Assembly: GCA_947057875.1 (NCBI GenBank)
Contig: CAMSEX010000041.1
Location: forward strand, 1 to 10,182
Origin: an uncultured Clostridium sp.
Lineage (GTDB): Bacteria; Bacillota; Clostridia; TANB77; CAG-508
Direction of reading: 5' to 3'
DNA: 10,182 nucleotides
A program made the position numbers and the translations under genes. How positions within the stretch are numbered: position 1 is the stretch's first letter; each line of letters starts with the position of its first letter. The notes under the pieces are model-generated. The model searched no databases and was not told the DNA's origin. It saw only the letters and a list, made by a program, of their open reading frames with translations. Positions 1 through 5,100 of the stretch are shown in pieces.

Positions 1-31
1 ACTCTTTCCCTACACGACGCTCTTCCGATCT
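1..31. other. Illumina read-1 adapter remnant (not genomic)
   Basis: The contig begins with the end of the Illumina TruSeq read-1 adapter (it starts ACTCTTTCCCTACACGACGC and ends GCTCTTCCGATCT), lacking only the first two bases of the usual 33-base form. Genomic sequence starts at about base 32. The same adapter occurs in reverse complement at the other end. The assembly was therefore built from untrimmed reads, and the gene that follows is truncated at its 5' end by the contig edge. Confidence 0.97.
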
Positions 32-401
32 AAATACAGGCGAAGTGGTTCAATATAGAACTTTGACTGGTAGAAGAACGCCATTGCCAACAGCAAAAGC
101 TAAAGGAGGATTAATTGCAACAGGTTCACCAGGACCAAATGAGGGAGGAAGCCATAAACCAGATCCAATCATTCCACCTCCAGAAATATTTGAAGGTGGT
201 AGCAAAAAGCCAGATCCAATTCTTCCACCACCAAATGAGGAGAATGAAGAGCATGTTATGGGAAGTCATAGAGTAGAACCAATTATTCCACCAGTTAATC
301 CAGAAGAACCAGAAGTATCTTCAAGGGTACAGGGTATAACAGAAAATTCTGACTTTACTGAAATGATTACCATTTCACCACCAACTGGATTAAAGCAATA
401 A
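32..401 (+). CDS. Proline-rich repeat protein, 3' fragment
   Basis: I do not recognise the protein. The reading frame is open from the adapter junction (first whole codon at 33, reading NTGEVVQYRTLTGRRTPLP) to TAA at 399-401, about 122 residues. The GTG at 45 is an internal Val codon: no ribosome-binding site precedes it and the frame runs on upstream, so this is the C-terminal part of a longer protein. What can be seen is a Gly/Pro/Glu-rich, probably unfolded tail with three units of the form G-S-x-[KR]-x-[DE]-P-I-[IL]-P-P, separated by acidic spacers, and a tail ending ITISPPTGLKQ. Such tails are typical of extracytoplasmic or wall-spanning segments. The SPPTG near the end recalls sortase-type PxTG motifs, but no membrane segment or basic tail follows, so sortase anchoring is unlikely. 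Surface or secretion-related function is an inference from composition and neighbours. A hairpin terminator follows closely. Confidence 0.7.
147..296 (+). repeat. Three proline-rich 12-residue repeat units
   Basis: Three 36-base units lie at 147-182 (GSHKPDPIIPPP), 198-233 (GSKKPDPILPPP) and 261-296 (GSHRVEPIIPPV). They are separated by 15- and 27-base acidic spacers. The first two are nearly identical in protein; the third has diverged at the KPD core. The pattern indicates internal duplication in a proline-rich stalk or binding tail. Confidence 0.8.
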
Positions 402-409
402 TAAAAAAT

Positions 410-437
410 AAGGGGTGGAGAAAAATATCCACCCTTT
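410..437 (+). terminator. Intrinsic terminator after proline-rich gene
   Basis: The inverted repeat 410-419/428-437 (core GGGTGGA ... TCCACCC, one G-T wobble at 412/435) has an 8-base loop. It starts 8 bases after the stop codon. The T-run on the + strand is short (TTTG). On the other strand the same hairpin is followed by a longer T-run (complement of the A-run at 403-408), so it could also work in reverse, although no minus-strand gene points into it here. Confidence 0.7.
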
Positions 438-487
438 GTAAATGAAAGAAAAATTTGACAAAAAGTGAAAAAAAATTGCAAAATATG

Positions 488-516
488 TTTACAAAGCAGG
501 AAAATTATGTTATAAT
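488..516 (+). promoter_or_regulatory. Sigma-A promoter of the pilin gene, extended -10
   Basis: The -35 box TTTACA (488-493), a 17-base spacer and the -10 box TATAAT (511-516) are preceded by TG at 508-509 (extended -10). Transcription would start near 523, giving a leader of about 38 bases up to the start codon at 561. Upstream lies an A-rich stretch (451-486) that could act as an UP element. This is a near-consensus promoter, so strong constitutive expression is expected. Confidence 0.85.
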
Positions 517-560
517 ATAATTAATAAGGTAGTTTACAATATAAAAAAGGAGGAATAAAT

Positions 561-953
561 ATGAAAAGTGTAAAGGGGAAAGTAATCTTAATCAGACTTG
601 TTTCTGTATTATTGATGGCATTTATGGTAGCTACAACATTGTCTGGAACAGTATTTGCAGATGATGCTGCATTAGATCCTACACAATTTAATGGTAAAGG
701 AAATGTAACCGAAGCACAAGGTTCAGTTACTAATATTATAGGTGGTATTATTACAATTGCTCAAGTAGTAGGTACAGGTGTTGCTGTTATTATGCTTATT
801 GTGTTAGCAATTAAATACATATCTGCTGCACCAAGCGAGAAAGCTGAAATTAAGAAATCTGTTACCATTTATGTGGTAGGTGCAATTGTTCTATTTTCTG
901 CATCAGCATTACTAGGAATCGTAAAGAACTTTGCAACATCTAATATTAAATAG
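561..953 (+). CDS. TrbC/VirB2-like pilin protein
   Basis: A 130-residue protein whose ATG at 561 follows AAGGAGG (547-553). Residues 1-33 are a signal peptide: basic start MKSVKGK, hydrophobic core, predicted cleavage after VFA33. A short polar segment (34-57) leads to two hydrophobic helices, about 58-86 (rich in G/I/V/A) and 101-122, joined by a charged loop ISAAPSEKAEIKKS. Signal peptide, two helices, basic inter-helix loop and mature length near 97 residues match the TrbC/VirB2 pilin family of type IV secretion systems, including forms common in Gram-positive genomes. In that family the mature protein sits in the membrane and polymerises into a pilus or forms part of the channel. Here it is a single-gene unit with its own promoter and terminator, so subunit may be made in excess over other machinery. 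No VirB4, VirB6 or coupling protein is visible in the window. Family level is fairly sure; the exact system is unknown. Confidence 0.82.
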   Translation: MKSVKGKVILIRLVSVLLMAFMVATTLSGTVFADDAALDPTQFNGKGNVTEAQGSVTNIIGGIITIAQVVGTGVAVIMLIVLAIKYISAAPSEKAEIKKSVTIYVVGAIVLFSASALLGIVKNFATSNIK

Positions 954-967
954 TTTAAAAATTAACG

Positions 968-998
968 AAAAGCGTTTGCGAAAAGCAAACGCTTTTTT
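968..998 (+). terminator. Strong intrinsic terminator after pilin gene
   Basis: A 12-base-pair stem, 968-979 paired with 985-996 (core AGCGTTTGC / GCAAACGCT), has a GAAAA loop and a run of six T at 993-998. It starts 14 bases after the pilin stop codon and isolates the pilin unit from the toxin-antitoxin operon downstream. Confidence 0.93.
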
Positions 999-1014
999 GC
1001 GTAAAAAGAGAATA

Positions 1015-1029
1015 ATGTTTTAAAAACAT
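1015..1029. repeat. 15-base AT-rich palindrome
   Basis: ATGTTTT-A-AAAACAT is a perfect inverted repeat about 30 bases upstream of the toxin-antitoxin -35 box. It could be a regulator site, but it is AT-rich and such palindromes arise easily by chance in this base composition. Confidence 0.35.
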
Positions 1030-1057
1030 ATTTTTGCTATGATTAGGAAAAATAATA

Positions 1058-1086
1058 TTGACAAAATTCTTAAAATGTAATACAAT
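1058..1086 (+). promoter_or_regulatory. Sigma-A promoter of the toxin-antitoxin operon
   Basis: Consensus -35 TTGACA (1058-1063), exactly 17 bases, then TACAAT (1081-1086). Transcription would start near 1093, about 19 bases before the antitoxin ATG at 1112. The presence of this promoter shows that the TTG at 1058, which is in frame with the antitoxin, is promoter sequence and not a start codon. Confidence 0.85.
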
Positions 1087-1092
1087 GTATTA
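1078..1092. promoter_or_regulatory. Palindromic operator over the -10 box
   Basis: TAATAC-AAT-GTATTA is a perfect inverted repeat that contains the whole -10 box TACAAT. Ribbon-helix-helix antitoxins of the RelB group bind short palindromes overlapping their own promoters, so this is the likely site of autorepression by the antitoxin or the antitoxin-toxin complex. Position and symmetry are seen; binding is inferred. Confidence 0.65.
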
Positions 1093-1095
1093 TAA

Positions 1096-1103
1096 GGGAG
1101 GAG
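1096..1103 (+). promoter_or_regulatory. Ribosome-binding site fixing the antitoxin start
   Basis: GGGAGGAG ends 8 bases before ATG 1112. It makes this ATG the start instead of the in-frame TTG at 1058 or ATG at 1085, both of which lie upstream of this site. Confidence 0.85.
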
Positions 1104-1111
1104 TTGATAGT

Positions 1112-1330
1112 ATGACTATTTCTGTAAGATTGAATGAGGAAGATACAAAATTAATTAAAACATATGCAGAATTGAATAACATATCGTTATCGGATTTAAT
1201 CAGGATAGCAGTTATGGAAAAAATAGAAGATGAGTATGATTTGGAGAGCTATCATAGAGCGATGGAAGATTACGAGAAAAATCCTAAAATATATACATTA
1301 GATGAAGTAAAAGAGGAGTTGGGATTGTAA
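1112..1330 (+). CDS. RelB-family (DUF6290-like) antitoxin
   Basis: A 72-residue protein, MTISVRLNEEDTKLIK to EELGL. The N-terminal strand TISVRLN followed by two helices (about 8-20 and 25-40, with SLSDLIR at the turn) is the pattern of a ribbon-helix-helix DNA-binding fold. The acidic C-terminal part (YHRAMEDYEKNPKIYTLDEVKEELG) resembles the toxin-wrapping tail of RelB-type antitoxins. The usual role is to neutralise the RelE toxin by binding it and to repress the shared promoter. The start at 1112 is chosen because of GGGAGGAG at 1096-1103 and because the promoter lies inside any longer reading frame. The stop codon directly abuts the toxin ATG, as expected of a type II toxin-antitoxin pair. 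Family assignment rests on recognition of the sequence pattern and on the partner gene. Confidence 0.85.
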   Translation: MTISVRLNEEDTKLIKTYAELNNISLSDLIRIAVMEKIEDEYDLESYHRAMEDYEKNPKIYTLDEVKEELGL

Positions 1331-1597
1331 ATGAAGTATAGAGTTGTATTTACGGATAGAGCTAAAGAACAACTAAAGAAATTGGACAAACATACATCTG
1401 CTTTGCTAATTGGCTGGTTGGAGAAAAATATTGAGGGGTGTGAAAATCCTCGTGTACATGGTAAAGGTTTGGTGGAGAATAAATCAGGACAGTGGAGATA
1501 CCGAATTGGAGATTATAGAGTGATTTGCGAAATACAAGATGAAGAGATTGTGGTTTTGGTGTTAGAAGTAGGACATAGAAGAAGTATATATGATTAA
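1331..1597 (+). CDS. RelE/ParE-family toxin
   Basis: An 88-residue protein beginning at ATG 1331, immediately after the antitoxin TAA. Its ribosome-binding site (GAGGAG, 1313-1318) lies inside the antitoxin gene, so translation is probably coupled. The start MKYRVVFTDRAKEQLKKLDK and the ending GQWRYRIGDYRVICEI...VLEVGHRRSIYD are typical of the RelE fold. Basic residues at positions where RelE enzymes have catalytic or RNA-contacting side chains are present: K45, R56, R58, R63, R83, R84, with a terminal Y87. The pattern favours a RelE-type ribosome-dependent mRNA endonuclease over a ParE gyrase poison, and the toxin looks intact. Length and the His-Arg-Arg-x-Ile-Tyr ending are normal for the family. 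Function (growth arrest, stabilisation of the region, or phage defence) is not decided by the sequence. Confidence 0.88.
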   Translation: MKYRVVFTDRAKEQLKKLDKHTSALLIGWLEKNIEGCENPRVHGKGLVENKSGQWRYRIGDYRVICEIQDEEIVVLVLEVGHRRSIYD

Positions 1598-1624
1598 AAG
1601 CAACTGAGAAATCGGTTGTTTTTT
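1597..1624 (+). terminator. Terminator of the toxin-antitoxin operon
   Basis: The stem CAACTG/CGGTTG (1601-1606/1613-1618) has a 6-base loop and extends outward through a G-T wobble and A-T pairs to 1597/1622. It ends in a run of six T (1619-1624). The stem begins at the last base of the toxin stop codon. Confidence 0.8.
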
Positions 1625-1825
1625 ATATTTGAATTTTGAAAAGTTCATTAAATCTAGATTTCCCTAAGGAAAAATAAGTTTTGTAATGAAGGGCTATTTT
1701 ATTCAATAAACATAAAAGGTTTGCTAAAATTCGACAAAATATTACAATAATCATGCCAAAACGACAATATATTTTCTTGAAGCATTGAAAAAACTCATAA
1801 AAAATTCAATCTTTTTTTGAAAAAT

Positions 1826-1858
1826 TGTCAAAAAAAGGTTGAGAAATGTCAAAAAAAG
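1826..1858 (+). repeat. Direct repeat TGTCAAAAAAAG flanking the -35 box
   Basis: The 12-mer TGTCAAAAAAAG occurs at 1826-1837 and again at 1847-1858. The spacing of 21 bases is two turns of the helix. The first copy ends just before the -35 box at 1839 and the second lies in the promoter spacer. It may be a tandem regulator site, or A-tracts in phase that bend the DNA. A related string, TGACAAAAAGTG, lies at 456-467 upstream of the pilin promoter. Confidence 0.55.
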
Positions 1859-1867
1859 TGTTATAAT
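1839..1867 (+). promoter_or_regulatory. Distal promoter (P1) of the surface-protein operon
   Basis: TTGAGA (1839-1844), 17 bases, then TATAAT (1862-1867), with TG at 1859-1860 giving an extended -10. Predicted transcription start is near 1874, about 235 bases before the start codon at 2110. Confidence 0.75.
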
Positions 1868-1911
1868 TAAAGTAAGAAGTTGTATAAAAATCAATATTTT
1901 GACGGGATTTA

Positions 1912-1924
1912 TTATGTAACATAA
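1912..1924. repeat. 13-base palindrome in the long leader
   Basis: TTATGT-A-ACATAA is a perfect inverted repeat about 40 bases downstream of the predicted P1 start. It could be an operator (roadblock position) or a small RNA hairpin. AT content is high, so chance is possible. Confidence 0.4.
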
Positions 1925-2022
1925 ATTTTATATTTCTGGAAAGAAATAAGCCAAAGTGTGATTTCCGTAGATATGAATTTTTGGAAAACTTGAAATATAG
2001 CATAAATCATGCCTTTGAGGTA

Positions 2023-2050
2023 TTGACTACTGGGCAAAAAGTAGTAAAAT
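2023..2050 (+). promoter_or_regulatory. Proximal promoter (P2) with internal inverted repeat
   Basis: TTGACT (2023-2028), 16 bases, then TAAAAT (2045-2050). The predicted start near 2057 gives a leader of about 53 bases. The inverted repeat ACTACT-N8-AGTAGT (2026-2031/2040-2045) overlaps the end of the -35 and the first base of the -10, where a repressor could block polymerase. The boxes are weaker than those of P1, and the 16-base spacer is one base short of the optimum. Confidence 0.55.
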
Positions 2051-2109
2051 ATAAGATGAATGATATTATGATATAAAGGTATTTAAAGTTTGTTTTTTAG
2101 GAGGAAAAT

Positions 2110-5100
2110 ATGGTAAAGTTAAAAAAGGTATTGGCAATGTTTTTAGTTTTTACAATGACATTTTCAAATTTTGCATTTGTGGCAAAATCATTTGCTTCAA
2201 CTAGCTTTGAATCCATATTTGGGGTTAGTACGACAGCTAATCGCGAAAATGTTGAATTTGAAGCTTATTTAGCAAGCGAAAATGAAGACAAAACATCCTT
2301 GGTAAGTGATGTAAATAACGAAAATTTAGCTTTGAAACTGAATTTGCAAGTGCAAAAAGGTGGCTATTTGAAGGATGGAAAAATAGAACTTAAGGCAAAG
2401 GAAGAGGAAACATTGAATTTTGCAATCAAACCAGAAAACAATGTAACAGATTTACCAATGGTGCAAAGTTTGGAAAATAATCTACTAACTTTGAATAAAA
2501 TTGAAAAGACTTCAGATAAAGTTGAGATTGTGTTACCAATTGAATATGAAATGGAAGAATACATTAAGGAAACAAAATTAGATGCTAAAACAATAGTTGT
2601 TCTTTCTGGAGTTTACATAGATGATGAAGGTAAAGAACATGAAATTAGCAAAGAAGTAGAATTGCAACTTGCTTGGAAAGATGAAAGACAAGCTAAAGTA
2701 GAAGATACTGTTTCCAAATATATTCGTTTTGGGGAAAATGGAGTGATTTTGCAAACACTTGTAAAAGTGGATTCTTCTAATGAAAATAAAAATTCTTTAC
2801 CAATTAAAGAAACAGAAGTAAATATCGAAGTTCCAATGCTTGGGCAAACATTACCAACAGATATTACAGTAGAAGCTAATGCAACAGTTGGTACCAATGG
2901 AAAAGGAATGGGAGAAACGGAGTTTAGCCAAGACAATTGGAGTTATAATGCTGACCAAAAACGTTTGCATATCAAAGTGGAAAATAAAAAAGAATTGGTT
3001 GATGTGAGCAAAGATGAGTTTTTGAAAATCGAGGGCGAGGAACAAAAGCAAGAAGAAAGATATTACAGCGTAGCAGGAATAGACGAATTTTTGATTACTT
3101 ATTCTTTCCAAAATGTTGAAATGTTAGGTGAAATGAAAGTTGTTTCAAAAGCAGAAGCAAAGGTTGCTATGCTAAATGAAAAACAAGAGGAAATTAAAGC
3201 TGATACAGAAGAAGAAAGCATTTTAACAGAAGAAACTGGAAATATTGTTTCTTATAGTATAGAAAATGAGACAAAAGATGTGTCAAAAATATATGGATAT
3301 TTGAGTAAAGAAAATGAGTATATTTCAAAAACTGCAATCAATATTTCAAATCAAGATATGGTGGAAGAAATTGTAGTAGAAGATGTAGAAAATTATTATG
3401 TTGATAAAACAGGAAATAAAGTTTTGGCAGACGACATGTATTACAAACAAATTTCGGTTGCCAAGGAAAATTTTGATAAAATTTTGGGCGAAGATGGAAA
3501 CATTCAAATTTTAGACCAAAATGGAAATGTTTTGATTGTTCTTAATAAAGATATGGAAACAGACGAAAATGGAAATTATGTGGTTCATTTTCAAAATTCA
3601 GTTTCAAAAATTGCAATGAAAACTTCTCATCCAGTGGGTACAGGAAATTTAGTTATAACAAGTATAAAGGCAGTTTCTAAAGTGGCTATGGATAAAAGCG
3701 ATTATGCCAATATGGAATATATCATATCGGATACAAAGCAAAGAGCAAAATTTACCTATGTTTCAGATTATGCTGATTTGGGAACTTGCACAACAAAAAC
3801 AAAATTAAATGATACAACAACGGATTTTAACTTAAAAATGGATAAAGACAGTTTTTCAACTGTAACAACAAATTCTAATGTGGAAATGAGATTAGAGCTT
3901 AATAATGACAAAATAACTTCTGATATTTATGGGAATTCTACTTTTGAAATCGAAATGCCAGAATATGTAATAGGAGTGAATGTGACAAACGCAAGCGTGC
4001 TTTATGGAGAAGGTTTGGAAATTTCAAATGTTGAAACTTATGAGAAAAATGGAAAAACAGTCATAAAAGTGAATGTACAAGGAAAGCAGACAGATTTGAA
4101 TTCAGGCGTTTTAACAAATGGTACTAATATTGTTTTGAATGTGGATGTTGATATTGATATGTATGCACCATTGCAAGAAACAAAAATCAAAGCATATTGC
4201 TACAATAGCGAAGCAACCAATTATGCAAATCCTGTGGAATATGCAATGGAGAGTTCTAATGTAAATGGTTATAAAGAAGCTGATGTTGAGTTTTCGGCGC
4301 CTTATGGCATGATTTCTATTAACACGATTTCAAATTATGCAGAAGGAAAACAAATTACGTCAGTAAAACAAGGAAACCAAACAGATTATATTGATATTTA
4401 TGCAGAAGCTAAAAAAGCAACAATGGAAGTTGCTGTTGTGAATAACAATGAAACACCAGCATCAAGTGTTGCTATATTAGGTAGAGTTCCATTTGAAGGT
4501 GTGAAAGACATTGAAACAGGGGAAGACTTAGGAACAACGATTACTGCAAAGATGATAAGCCAAATTGTTGCCAATGAAGCAAACAATGGCAAGTTTACAA
4601 AATATTATTCCGAAAATGAAAAGGCGACGAAAGATTTAGATAATGCGTCAAATGGATGGAATACAAATTCAGAAAGTTTGGAAAATGTAAAATCTTATTT
4701 GATTGTTCCAGAAGATAGCAATTTTGTATTGGAGCCAAAACAAGTTTTACGTTTTACATATGAATTTGAAATACCAGCGGATTTAGAGCATAATGAAAAT
4801 ATGTATGGTACATTTGCTACTTATTATAAAGAAGAAAATGTAGAGGGTATTTCAAAACCAGATAAAGTTGGTTTAACAACAGGTGTAGGACCAGAGTTGA
4901 ATTTGGAAATGAAGACGGATGTAAAATCAGTCCGTGCGTTAGATGAAATGAAAGCAACTGTAACGGTTAAAAATACTGGTGCTGATGTAGCACAAAATGT
5001 AATTGTGAAGGTTCCAGTGCCAAGCAATACAACATTTATTTCAGCAAAGGCAGATAAAGCAGAAGCACATACAAGTTTGGCAGATAATGAAATAATTTGC

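Larger units (their letters stand above)
1625..2109. other. 485-base AT-rich non-coding regulatory region
   Basis: I see no credible gene on either strand. A 65-codon minus-strand frame at 1806-2003 is low-complexity (F/S/N/K-rich) and has no ribosome-binding site. Bases 1625-1800 show nothing that I can name. From 1826 on there is a direct repeat, a first promoter (1839-1867), a 13-base palindrome (1912-1924), a weaker second promoter (2023-2050) and the ribosome-binding site AGGAGG (2099-2104) of the giant surface-protein gene. Transcripts from the first promoter would carry a leader of about 235 bases. I could not match that leader to a known riboswitch. Confidence 0.7.

Noticed and set aside
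45..47. GTG 45 as the start of the proline-rich gene
   Set aside because: No ribosome-binding site precedes it, the frame is open through to the adapter junction, and the protein lacks any N-terminal feature there.
147..296. CRISPR-like array
   Set aside because: The three units are in-frame coding repeats, diverge in sequence, have short unequal spacers and lack dyad symmetry.
390..480. Frameshifted membrane anchor after the SPPTG of the proline-rich protein
   Set aside because: The stop codon is followed by a second TAA-like context and a terminator hairpin; no hydrophobic segment is encoded in any + frame there.
1058..1111. Longer antitoxin reading frame starting at TTG 1058
   Set aside because: The TTG is the first half of the -35 box TTGACA, and the ribosome-binding site GGGAGGAG at 1096-1103 points to ATG 1112.
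1729..1752. Possible second copy of the toxin-antitoxin promoter (TTCGACAAAAT ... ATTACAAT)
   Set aside because: Only short AT-rich pieces match, the spacing is wrong for a promoter, and no palindrome or gene follows.
1806..2003. Minus-strand 65-codon frame in the intergenic region
   Set aside because: Low-complexity product, no ribosome-binding site, and it lies over the promoter and leader elements of the + strand.
1874..2109. Riboswitch in the long leader (for example a cyclic-di-GMP type)
   Set aside because: I could not find the conserved core of any riboswitch class that I know; only small AT-rich hairpins are visible.
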